Source: Selaginella moellendorffii
Taxonomy: Eukaryota > Streptophyta > Lycopodiopsida > Selaginellales > Selaginellaceae
DNA length: 64,000 nt
NCBI RefSeq assembly: GCF_000143415.4
Contig: NW_003314311.1
Location: forward strand, 967,062 to 1,031,061
Direction of reading: 5' to 3'
The notes beneath the pieces were generated by a model, which was not told the DNA's origin, did no database searches, and saw nothing but the letters and a program-made list of their open reading frames with translations. Position 1 is the first letter of the stretch. Every line of letters begins with the position of its first letter. The position numbers and the translations under genes were made by a program. Of this stretch, positions 53,254 to 64,000 are shown in pieces.

Positions 53254-53360
53254 AAATCGGGCGCTAACGTTAACGCGCCAGTTTTAAAATTTGAAACTAA
53301 GCATATTTTTTATGCTTCCAACGGATCTAGGGCTAGGGCGAGGGATTCTTCCATGGCTTG

Positions 53361-56300
53361 ATGGACAAGGCGCGGCTTGACCAGGTGAGTCCGACCCATC
53401 GATCGCCGGATTGCGCAGCTCTGATCGAGGCGCGCGTTCTTCCAGGTCCAATCGAAGAAGAAGCAGAAGCTATCGGCGAAATCAATCTCTCCGGTCGCGA
53501 GGAGGGCGAGCTTGGACGACTCGTCGCCGCACAGGAAATGCAGCCTGGACGGGTTCATTGTGAGTAACAAGAGTCCAGTGTCAGTGGCCGAGGCTACTCG
53601 GGAGAAGCGCAGCGTCGTGGAGGCGAATTCTTCCGTGAGGACGAGTCTTTGCAACCGGATTGAGGATCGCATCGCTCTTAAGAGGTGTTCTACGTCGATT
53701 CACGGGCAGGAAAACGAGGAACAGCGGGAGAAGAAGATTAAGCAAGAGGAAAATCACAAGCCCGACAATCAGCCAGAAGATAAGCTCACTGCTTTCAGTG
53801 CATTGTTGGAGGGACAGGAAAGCAAACGAGAAGAAATAGCGAACGAGTTCCTGGCGATCTGTCTCCAGTAAGTGACGATGATCTTTTTTCTTTCATTCCT
53901 TTCTGCTGATGCGTCTGTTTGGTTTCAGTGGTGTTTCCCCGACAAAAAAGGTAGCAGCTACCTCTAGAGATGTTTTGCAAGAGAAGAGCGAGAAGATGGA
54001 CGTCTCTCCAAAGCTTTGTGGCGATTCCTCTCAGTGCAACGAAGTGGAACGAGCGGCTGAAATGGTTGAAATGGCCGACAGACAATTACCGGCCTTTCAG
54101 CACAGTGCGAAGAAGCCACCATGCACTCCTCATGCAAGCGCTGGAAATGGTGGCGAGCCCAAGCTGACTCCGAACTGGCTACTCGACAACAAGTATGTAT
54201 CACCAGGAGATAGCTTCTGGGACGAGGCAATACGCGTCCTTGGGAGCAAGAAAGGTGACTGCTCGGAAGTGAAGTCGCGTATCAACCCCGACGGTCCTAA
54301 TTTATTGAACTCTCCGCTACCGGTCGTGTGCTTCGACTTTGCGAGTCATGACAACATTGGCAAAGAAGCTGCTGCAGCTCCCACTGAAGAAGGAAAGGCA
54401 ATCGTGAACGATCCATCGTCCTCAGTCTCCGGTGAGAAGTTATCCGATTGGCTTCCGGCTGAATTATGTGAAGGATACTTTCGGAAGGGGGTTAGAAGAC
54501 TGTATCAATGGCAGGTATGCTAACTGTTTGTGATTTTACTGCCTACTTACAAGAAACTACAGGTTGATTGTCTACGCCTTGATGGAGTTTTGGATGGTAA
54601 AAGTCTTGTTTACTGTGCCTCGACAAGGTACTTGAGATTTCTTATTTAGTTTTCTTTTATGGTAATCCTGAAAACTTTTGACAGTGCAGGAAAGAGTCTT
54701 GTTGCAGAAATCTTGATGTTAAAAAGAGTGCTGGCGACAGGGAAAATGGCAATGCTGGTTTTACCATATGTCGCGTTGTGTTCTGAGAAGGTACGCTTGG
54801 TTTTCTTTTGTCAAAACGTCAACTGGTTTTTGCTTTGCTAGACAGAGCATTTAGAGGCGGTACTGGAACATGTTGGCAAGCGTGTCCGTGGATATTTTGG
54901 GACTCACGGGACTAAAACGCTACCTCCAGATACTTCACTTGCAGTTTGTACCATCGAAAAAGCGAACTCACTCATCAATAAGTTGGTAGAGGATGGGCGG
55001 CTGTCCGAACTAGCAGTTGTAGTTATAGATGAGCTTCATATGGTATGGATACTGACATCCCAATATCTTTCTTATAACAGTCTGGTGCAGGTTGGAGATA
55101 AAGAAAGAGGTTATTTGCTAGAACTGTTGTTGACCAAGCTACGATATGCGGCCGGTAAAGGTGACTGTGAAAACAGCAGCCCCGACGGCCCAACGAGCTT
55201 ACAAATTATAGGAATGAGTGCAACGATGCCTAATGTAGCAGCCGTTGCATCATGGCTTCAGGTATTGCAATCTTTTATTCAAGTCTTATAGACCATGATG
55301 ATATTTTGCAGGCTGCATTTTATGAGACTAACTTTCGCCCGGTTCCTTTAGACGAACACATTAAAGTCGGGAACACCATTTACGATACTAGTATGAATAC
55401 TGTTCGTGCTCTAAAAGTAGGCTCTGAACTTGGCGGCAAGGATCCAGATCACATCGTCCATCTGTGCCATGAGGTTACTTCTGCGTTTTACCCCTTTCAT
55501 AGGCCTTACTGATTCCAGTTTGTGCTCTTTGTTGTCTAGGTGGTTAATAAAGGCCATTCTGTGCTTTTGTTTTGTTCAAGTCGTCATGCCTGCGAAACCA
55601 CTGCCCGTCATGTTGCAAAATATTTGCCAAAGTTTTCAGTGTCTTCTCAAGGGAATGCAGCAACCTACAGAGATGGATCCGAAGCAGCTGAAATATTGCG
55701 TAAGTGCCCCGCGGGTTTGGACCCTGTGCTGGGAGATACCCTGCCGGCTGGTGTCGCCTACCATCACGCGGGTCTCACGGTAATTCTGTCTGAAGTTTTC
55801 AACCTCTGTATTCTACTTTGATCTTACAGGCCGAGGAAAGAGAAGTTGTAGAAACTTGCTACAGACAAGGAATCGTTCGTGTATTAACAGCGACCTCGAC
55901 ACTTGCTGCTGGTGTGAATCTTCCAGCTCGAAGAGTAATCTTTCGGACTCCCAAAATTGGGCGGGACTTTTTGGATGGGACGAGATACAGGCAAATGGCT
56001 GGGAGAGCAGGAAGAGCAGGGATAGACACGCATGGCGAGAGTGTAAGACTTCTCCCGTTTATGTATTCTGAAATTTTCCGACTGTTGGTTTTGCAGATAT
56101 TAATCTGTAAAAGTGAGGAGCTCAGTAGGATGCTTCCCATTCTGAAAGAAGGTTGTCAACCGTTGCAGTCATGTCTCGCCGAGGAAAAGAATGGAATGAT
56201 GAGAGCTCTTTTGGAGGTGGTGGCTGGTGGCATCGTCCAAAGCGCACAGGATGTCAACCGCTATGTGCGCTGTACCCTTCTCAACTCTACACAACCTTTT

Positions 56301-59300
56301 GATGACGTCGTGAAGTCTGCTCAAGATTCTTTGAGATGGCTGTGCCACAAGCGACTGATAGAGTGGGATCAGGAGTTACAGATCTACAAAATAACTCCAT
56401 TAGGAAAAGCAGCGTTTGGCAGTTCGCTCAGCCCGGAGGAATGCTTGGTACGTTCTCGCTCGTTTTTGCTGGCAATGACGAATTTTAATTATGAGGATGC
56501 AGGTTGTCTTTGAGGATCTTGCTAAAGCCCGTGAAAGTTTTGTTTTAGCGTCAGATTTGCACCTTGTTTACGAGGTTACTCCTATTCACGTGGAGCTTGA
56601 ACCGGACTGGGGAGTTTACTATCAAAGATTTGTCGAATTGTCCCATGTCGATCAGGTTCTTATAGACGAAAGCTAGAAATATACACTGTAATGCTTTCGC
56701 ATTTTACAGGCAGTTGCTAGCAGAGTTGGGGTGACCGAGGCATCCCTGATGCGCATGGCTCATGGAGCACCGATGCAGGGCCGTAAAAGGAGTATAAAAG
56801 GTAGTGAGAAGGCTAGCGAGGCGGATCAAAACTTGCGTGTGTACAGACGCTTTTTTGTGGCTCTTATATTGTCCAAGCTTGTTCAGGTATGTATGGTCGA
56901 CCTTTGTTTCGTAATACTGAAGTTTCGCCACTAGGAAGTGCCGTTAATGGACGTCTGCAGTACGTTCAAGGTGCCGAGGGGCACCGTGCAAGCTCTTCAG
57001 GATAGTTCTGGCCGATTTGCTGCTATGATCTCTACGTTTTGTGAAAGACTTGGATGGCATGACTTGGAAGGATTAATATCGAAGTTTCAGAATCGCGTCT
57101 CTTTCGGCGTGAGAGCGGAGATTGTGGGGCTCACAGAAATTCCCTTCGTGAAGGTATGGTTTCAACGATAGAAATTAAGATTGTTTTACCTTTGTTTTAT
57201 GTTTTCACAGGCTGCACGAGCTAGAGCTTTATACAAAGCGGGCTTACGAACAGTTGAAGCTGTAGCTGAGGCTACAATTCCTGAACTTGCAAACGCGCTG
57301 TCCGATTCTTCATTCAAAGGACATGCAGGTTGGCTTATCTTAAATATCGGATGCTTTTACTCACAAGCTTTTTGTAATAGATGCTGGTAAGCAGCAGTGG
57401 ATGTATGCTGCAGCGGCAAAGAAAATAAAAAACGGAGCAAGGAGAATTGTCCTGGATCGAGCAGAAGAGGCGCGAATAGCTGCTTTCTCGGCCTTTCAAG
57501 CTCTTGGAGCAACGATTCCGCATTCGCTGTCGCAGTCTTTATATGCTAGAGTTCAGAGGCCTGAGGCTGAGACGGACGAGATGGCCATATCTCCAAGGCA
57601 AGGCGAGGGCAAGGCCGACGTTCATAGCACTGACAAGGAAAACCGACCAGTAAATATGCAAGAAAATGGTAACCATGGCTCCAATGCGTTTGGAGGCAGC
57701 CTCATCAAACAAGATATCAACGCTCAGCCCGTTCAACAGATTCAAAAGTGTGAAGTCTTAGACAACGGGCCTGTAGACTTCGAGAAAATGGAACCTACTG
57801 CACGTGAAGCCTTTTTCCAGGCTTGGCAAGGGTCTCAGGATTTCTTCTTCGATCTACATTTTGAGGACCAACGAGGTGCATTCTCCAAAATATTTGGATT
57901 TGCTGTCTGCTGGCAAGAGTCTCCAGTATATTACGTTCGGGTCGTCGAAGAAAGTTGGAGGAGGATTTCAAGCGTTTTCTCTCGAAAGGGAGTGCACAAG
58001 TTTTGTTGGGACTTGAAAGGACAGATGAAGGCCCTCGATACTCCAGCTTTTTCTCAAGAACGAGGTGAAATACAATTCTTCCAGCAGGCTGGAAGCAAAC
58101 TAAATCCTCTGAGTCCACTGCTAATGGAGGCGCCGTATATTGACTTCCGGATAGCTGCTTGGTTACTATGGCCAGATGAAGAAAACAATCCATCCTCGAC
58201 ACTAGAACAGGTTAGCATTCTTATTTTCGTGTGGGCCTGTTCTCACCGTTTCGTTTTACAGCTAGTGAAAAGGCGTCTGCCTGGTGAAGTAGCTGCCGCT
58301 GCAAGCCGAGCAGGAAGATGGACCAACCAGATGAAAAACGAAGCACACAATGGCTGTTGTCGTCGTGCCGCTCAAATCCGCGGTCTGCATTCCGTGCTGT
58401 ATAAATTATTGCTATCCGAAGCTCTCCATGACCCACTCATGCGGCTGGAGATGCCGATGGTAAGCTTACGGAGAATTCCAAGCTTCCTTCTAACAGATCT
58501 TTTTCAGGTGAGAGTGCTGTCGGACATGGAAAAGTGTCCCATTGGTGTGAATATGAAGTCCTGCTTTACCGCTCGCCATCTTCTCGAGACAAAACTCAAA
58601 GAGCTCGAGTCGAAGGCACAAATCATGGCAGGAATGAACTTCTCGCTTTCGTTACCGGCAGACGTTGCGGACCTTCTCTACAGGCACTTGAAGCTACCTG
58701 TGCCTCCTGGCTGTGCAAAGGGAAAACAACATCCTAGTACGGATAAGCAAGCCCTTGATCAACTGAGGTGATGGTTACTATTCTAGTTACACGGGTTTCC
58801 TGACGTTTATTTTTTTTCAGGGATCGACATCCGGTCGTCAGTTTAATCAAAGAACATCGGAGTCTTTCAAAACTCTTGCACACTACGATTGGAGCTGTAA
58901 TTTCCACTGCTGACAAGTCTTTGAAGGATGCAGACAATGTCATTCAGTATATAAACGGACAGTGGCTTCATACCTCCACAGGTACTGGCAGACTGTCTAT
59001 GGAAGATCCTAATCTTCAGGTAAGAGATTCGACATTTTTTTCATCCCTCTCCTAAACTTTATAAATCGTGAGGAAGTGCGTGGAGCATTCCATAACTTTT
59101 TTGCTTGAGGAGCATTCTACTGGGAAACCGAGAGAAGTCGAAGTCAATGCTCGACAGTTTTTTGTTCCTACGCAGGTATTATCTCAAAATTTTCCCACTT
59201 AAACGATGGCTTATCTTACTTTGTACAGAAAGGCTGGGTTTTCCTATCAGCTGACTATTCGCAGATCGAGCTACGATTAATGGCACACTTCTCTGGGGAT

Positions 59301-60226
59301 GAAGCTCTGCTTTCGCTGCTTCGGAGGCCAACTGGGGATCTGTTTCGAATGATGACGGCGAAATGGACCAGCCAGCCTGAAACCTCTGTGACGGATAAAC
59401 AGCGAGAGAGAACGAAACGGATGGTGTATGGAATCCTGTATGGGATGGGCATCAGTAGCTTGGCTGAAAAGATGGAATGCACCGTTGGAGAGGCTAGCAG
59501 ATATCACGAACAATTCAAGGTAGCGTTTCCTGGAGTCAATGCTTGGCTCCAACAAGCAGTCGATGGCTGTCGTCGCAACGGGTATGTTATGTAAACTTTG
59601 AAGTTGTTTTTGAGTCTTACTGTGTTTCCTTTTTTATTCCAGATACGTAAAAACGCTTGCAGGTAGGAAACGGTATCTAGAGAAAATCAATGATTCCAAA
59701 CGGGGTGACCAGGCCAAAGCTGAAAGACAAGCAGTGAACTCCATTTGCCAGGTAACTTCATTAAAACTTTTAACCTCCAAGGCCTTAGTCGTTTCTTCTA
59801 ATAGGGATCGGCAGCAGACCTTATAAAAATGGCAATGATCGATTTGCACACCGCTTTAGTTGGAAAGAACGATAAGACTTTGGCATACACAGACGCGCAG
59901 GGAAACTCAAGAGCAATTCATTTCTCTATGCTCCACAATCGATGTAGATTACTACTTCAGGTACTTTTCTTTTGGTTTTACCTTGGAGTCATGGCATGGA
60001 ATGACAGATCCATGACGAGCTTTTGCTGGAAGTGGAGGAGGCCATAGCCACGGATGCTGCTGCTATTGTCAAAGCGTGCATGGAAGGGGCAACAAGTTTA
60101 ACAGGTAGTAGTGACTTTGAACAGCTATGGATTCACAAACTTTTGGTTTTGGTTCTTGCAGTACCACTTACTGTGAAAGTGCAGTCTGGTCCCTCTTGGG
60201 GAGAATTAAGGCCACTTTCAATATAA
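53361..60226 (+). CDS. TEB: DNA polymerase theta (helicase-polymerase)
   Basis: Twenty-five exons give 1,857 residues: 53361-53384, 53446-53867, 53929-54514, 54563-54627, 54685-54790, 54842-55042, 55091-55261, 55312-55473, 55540-55779, 55830-56042, 56097-56447, 56503-56655, 56710-56886, 56935-57153, 57211-57328, 57381-58210, 58262-58459, 58508-58767, 58821-59019, 59077-59175, 59229-59581, 59643-59751, 59805-59960, 60008-60104 and 60162-60226. The superfamily-2 helicase has STSAGKS (about 364-370), DELH (464-467) and GRAGRAG (717-723). The A-family polymerase has ADYSQIELR (about 1606-1614), the O-helix [14 protein letters not shown] (about 1657-1670) and HDELLLE (about 1806-1812). The first exon codes only eight residues. 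It performs microhomology-mediated end joining in the nucleus. The Arabidopsis orthologue is TEBICHI. Confidence 0.95.
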
Positions 60227-61324
60227 AATGTTTTGATAAACTGATAAATTATTTTGATGACTGTTTTCCGAAACGAGCACGTAGGTCCCTAATTAAATTC
60301 CGCATGCAACACCTCTTTCTTTCCTTACTTCATAACACTTTGCCTCTCTCATGTTGCATGACTGCAGTATGGTGTGTGGAGAGTATCTCTATCAACCTGT
60401 GGAGAGTATTTCTATCAAAAGTAGTGCTCGGTTTTGATGTGAACGTTCTGTATGGCTATGGACGTGATGTGTTGTAAATTTTGGGACAGACCCCATTTGA
60501 GTTGCTTTGCACTTCAGTGAACGACTACCCACTGTGACAAATGACTACAAAGGACCCTAATAATATTTATTCTATTTTTGTATTGGTTGAAAGAGTACAC
60601 TAAACTTAAAATACTCTACCTTTTAATTAAGTATTATACATATATTTTAAAACTTATAAATTGAAAAAACGTTTTTATTATAAGTAATTACAATTAAGAT
60701 TCATCAATTTACTATAATTTCTCAATTGGAAAAACCATAATGATGATCTTTTGCAAGGTCTTGCTTGGCATGGATTTGATTGTACCGAAGGATCTACCAA
60801 TCAAACCATCTCATGTACCACATGAATTTGCTAAGACAGAGACTCATTACCAGCTCAAGAGCATTGAGCTCAAGGAGATGCTTGCTCCAAGGAGATAACA
60901 CTCATATGTTGGCAAATCTATAAACCAAGCAGCAAACTTAGAATTTGATACAGTATACCACCTAATTCTCATATGACACTGCTTTATATCTTCTCTTTCT
61001 TGCAACTCAGTTATATACACTCATGCAATGTCCTGCAGAAGTTTCTAGTTTCATTTGCTCAATTCTACTGATCTTGGCATTAGCATGAATTATTCAAGTC
61101 AATTTTTGTGTGTATTTGCATTGTTGAAATGCAACTTTGAGAATAGCCGCAACAAAAGTTCCCTGGATCAATGAGGACAAACAACTTACACCTAAATAGA
61201 TGTTTTGGAATTTTGTCAATTTTATAACCCTTCTGGAAGTGCCACCTATGGTGTGAGCAACAACAATATGGAGTTTTTCAATGTTACAAATGAAAATAGA
61301 TTAAACATGTCCCCTAATTCTTTG
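60227..61324. other. A+T-rich intergenic region
   Basis: After the polymerase terminator region the DNA becomes A+T-rich. A 47-codon open stretch at 60755-60898 (LGMDLIVPKDLPIKPSHVPH) looks protein-like but has no start and no match I recognise. It may be an old transposon piece. The right part (from about 61170) is repeated in diverged form at 63676-63830. Confidence 0.4.
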
Positions 61325-62293
61325 TTATAACCCTTTAGCAATTTCTAAAAGTTGGCGGACAAGCTGGTCATGCTTTGAAAAGAATGGCGAGTGATCTGAG
61401 TCAATACTAAGCACTTCTTTAGGTGGAGTCCTTCTGATAAGATCTTCTTGATTTGCACTAAGGAATAATTTGTCCTTGCTCAATGTTTTGATAAAATAAC
61501 GAGGAATAGTGCCATAACGAGTGCTTGTAAAATTCACAGTGCCATCAAATATAGGACATGGCTTCAGCAAAGATTTAGCCAGCTCCACATTCTATGCAAC
61601 AAATACATATAAAATCAATTCATCTTTAACCAATTTTACCTCTAGCGGGGAGATGTTGTAGAGGTACTTTTGAACTTGATCCAGCTTGAAATAAGCTGCT
61701 GCTGTTGAGCCATTGACAAAAGAACTGATGCCACTGGCTATTAAATTTGCAACAATCTTGAAAACAGAAAAAAATTATAAAGAAAACTCCAAGCTTAAAG
61801 ATCTAAAATCTTGTATACCTGTGAAAAAATGGCACCGCCCTCTGGGCCCGAAGGTAGCATCACAGCTGCTAAATAAACCCCAGCCATGATCTTCTCAGGG
61901 AACTTCTCTAATATATAAGTAACACTCAGTCCCCCCAAACTGTGCCCAACTAGCACAACCTGAAGTTTTTCAAAAAATATAACACCAAACAACAGAAGCC
62001 AGAAACATTATAACCTTGTCATCAGGGGACAAAGATTGAATAAGTTGTGTCAAGGGAGTTGTGTAGTTCTCCAATGTTCCAACAGTTGTAGCATTTTGAC
62101 TATTAATTCCAGCACTAGTGAGATCAATTGAATCCACATAGTGGCCCATTTGCCTGAGTCGGGAGGATACCTTATACCAGCACCATGCACCATGTCCAGC
62201 TCCATGGACAAGAACAAAGTGAACACTCTTTCTATAGCACTCACAACATACTACTAGGATGAGAAGAGCTATTAGAAAATAGGAAAGTCTCAT
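61325..62293 (-). CDS. Alpha/beta hydrolase, methylesterase (MES/SABP2-like), with signal peptide
   Basis: Four exons, 62293-62015, 61959-61819, 61756-61640 and 61591-61325, give 267 residues, the family size. Motifs are the oxyanion HGAGHGAWCWYK, the nucleophile elbow VLVGHSLGG (Ser about 100), the RTPPKEVL block and SDHSPFFS carrying the catalytic His. The usual catalytic Asp corresponds to the TLSKDKL region. Relatives hydrolyse methyl esters of salicylate, jasmonate or auxin, or act as hydroxynitrile lyases. An N-terminal hydrophobic leader (FLIALLILVVCCEC) predicts secretion, which is unusual for this mostly cytosolic family. Start chosen as the ATG before the leader. A second, broken copy follows at 63820. 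Confidence 0.88.
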
Positions 62294-62586
62294 TGATTTA
62301 ACAAAGAATTCCAGTAAGATAAAATTCTTTAAATAATATAATGCTACCAATAATTCAAGATTGTAATCAAATCCTACATTAGGTGATATATCAAATTCTA
62401 CCATACTGGTTTGAAATATATGCATGTGTACTTAATTGCTTAATTGTTGTAAGATTTGCTCACATATTTGATTTTTCTTTGTTCTTCACCAAAAATTTGG
62501 CTGCTACACCAATACACAACGCATTATTTAGACAGTAGTGTAATTTTTGCCGAGCAAGTAATAGGTCAACACATAAGCAGAACCAT

Positions 62587-63670
62587 TCAACGAATCCAAG
62601 CCCAAGACGTTTTGACCCACAAAACTTCCTCGCCTCTCATCACAGTGACTCCTACACAGTCTAAATTCCCGGCCGCAAATGGCACGGTGGCTATGAGTTC
62701 TTCAGCCTTGTTCAAGTAACCAGCTCGGCTTAACAATCCCAGCAAGCAGATATAATGCTGCTGCTTGTGGGCCATTTCAAAATCAAAGTGAATCGATCGA
62801 AACAAACTTCTTCCATGGAACACCTCTCCTTTGTGTGACCATGCCAGGAGAACACACCAAAATGTGACATCGTCCAGTGTTTCCACAAGGTTCATCTGGT
62901 AAAGGAGCTCCTTGACTCTACATTTTGTGCGAAGCCACCAATAATCGAGTTCTAAAGGATTACATCTTGGCTTAGCAAGCCTTGAAATGTTCTTTTGGCT
63001 CTATCCAGATGACCATTTTTGGCATATGCAGTACTAAGAAAGGCAGTCTATGAGATTTTTCGCTTCCTCTGAGATATCCATGTTGTGCACATTATATTGC
63101 AAGAACTAAGGTCTTTTTCTTGCATAGAATCAAATAGACACTTAACTTCGGCTTGGGCATAGCATCACATTCGACGAAATTATAGAATATTCTCCCATCT
63201 GAGCTTACTGTGTTTAAGATACCAATCTTGGGCATTCTCTCAAAGAACTCCTTTGTTTTCTCCACTTGGCCTTGTTGAGCAAATGCCGCAATCATCGTTT
63301 GGCATAGAATATTCTTTTGGCATCTTTAGAATGTCCCGATCGCCCGTTCCTCCGTTCCTGGTATCAAATTGCTCTTTAGCTTCCTGGAGATTCCATCCAG
63401 GACAGATCGCGCTCGGCATCGCATCGAACAGCGATTTTGTGCGCGCCAGCCGCCCGCCACGCGGGTATCAGCACGAAATCGATCGAAGAGCTCCTGGGCC
63501 TCGTCCAAGAGCCCCAATCGCGTCAGTGCATTGAGCAGCAGCGTCCAGGAGATAAGATCCCTCTCGGGCATCGAACCGAAGAATTGCTTCGCATCGTGGC
63601 TGCTAGCATCACATTCATCGCTACGAGCTTCCATTCCTCCATGGAGTTGTAGATCGCCCAGGCGTACCAC
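62587..63670 (-). pseudogene. PPR pseudogene
   Basis: PPR-like pieces occur in several minus-strand frames. RDLISWTLLLNALTRLGLLDEAQELFDRF lies at about 63480-63570, MIAAFAQQGQVEKTKEFFERMP at about 63230-63295, and a C-terminal portion (DVTFWCVLLAWSHKGEVFHG, HYICLLGLLSRAGYLNKAEEL) at 62640-62890. Stops and frameshifts separate them. They fit the decayed remains of one S-type PPR gene between two methylesterase copies. Confidence 0.8.
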
Positions 63671-63819
63671 CTAGGACAAGCAGCTTAAACCTAAATAGTG
63701 TTTTTTAGAGTGCGCCATGAAGGCTACATTACTGTGTGAGCAACAACAATATGGTGTTGCAAATGAAAATATTAGTATGAGCTTGCATGTCCGCCTATTA
63801 GGTAATGCTTTGTTAATCC

Positions 63820-64000
63820 TTTGACAATTTTTAAAAGTTGGCATGCTTTGTAAAGAATGGCGAGTGATCTGAGTCAATACTAAGCACTTCTTTAGGTGGA
63901 GTCCTGATGATATGATCTTCTTGATTTGCACTAAGGAATAATTTGTCCTTGCTCAATGTTTTGATAAAGTAACGAGGAATAGTGCCATAATGAGTGCTTG
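63820..64000 (-). pseudogene. Second methylesterase copy, 3' part (runs off the window)
   Basis: It aligns with 61325-61530 (last exon of the methylesterase) and shares upstream-of-stop blocks such as ATTTGCACTAAGGAATAATT. Relative to the intact gene it lacks about 13 bases after GTTGGC (frameshift) and has lost the stop codon in the matching frame. Its other exons lie beyond the window. Flanking DNA from about 63676 also matches 61170 onward, so a larger segment was duplicated. Confidence 0.8.

Overview
This is nuclear DNA from a land plant, most likely a lycophyte close to Selaginella. The evidence is: many short GT..AG introns (often about 45-60 bp); five PPR genes or relics, several built almost only of 31-residue S-type repeats; plant-type genes (AMP deaminase of the FAC1 type, a TEBICHI-type DNA polymerase theta, an NPF transporter, PSPG-box glycosyltransferases, a CYP72-clan P450); and plant LTR retrotransposons. 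The species is an inference. All exon maps were made by eye from splice consensus, frame and family conservation.

Positions 1-16265 are mostly mobile DNA. A decayed Ty3 chromovirus (1-6663; gag, protease, RT/RNase H, integrase, chromodomain, 3' LTR with a 12-bp repeat tract) abuts a truncated Ty1/copia relic on the minus strand (about 6690-8330). An A+T-rich gene-free stretch follows, then an intact tRNA-Ile(AAU) gene (10711-10784). Ten bases past the tRNA sits a complete gag-only LTR element (10795-16265, minus strand). It has 5-bp target duplications, a PBS that looks complementary to tRNA-Arg and an extra ORF before gag, but no protease, RT or integrase. It is inserted between the tRNA and both its downstream T-run and the stop codon of a convergent PPR gene.

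Positions 16276-25070 hold this S-array PPR gene, a five-exon P450, a single-exon seven-bladed lactonase and the 3' end of a second PPR gene.

Positions 25071-44226 are a direct tandem duplication. Unit A (25071-34084) and unit B (34085-44226) each carry PPR sequence, a rearranged PRPP-synthetase pseudogene, a three-exon UDP-glycosyltransferase and a two-exon membrane glycoprotein of unknown family. The copies differ in informative ways. Unit B lost 1.07 kb, which destroyed its PPR copy. Unit B carries an extra intact PPR gene (38436-40382) absent from unit A. A 49-bp segment just upstream of the glycosyltransferase start codon is inverted between the copies.

Positions 44640-60226 are compact single-copy gene space: an NPF transporter (+), a 19-exon AMP deaminase (-), a DYW-class PPR editing factor (+) and, 107 bp later, a 25-exon DNA polymerase theta (+). 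The end of the window (61325-64000) holds a secreted-looking methylesterase (-), a PPR pseudogene and the 3' part of a diverged second methylesterase copy that runs off the window.

No CRISPR, operon or bacterial feature is present. The nearest thing to an undescribed system is the gag-only element with its upstream ORF beside the tRNA gene, and the unrecognised duplicated membrane-protein family.
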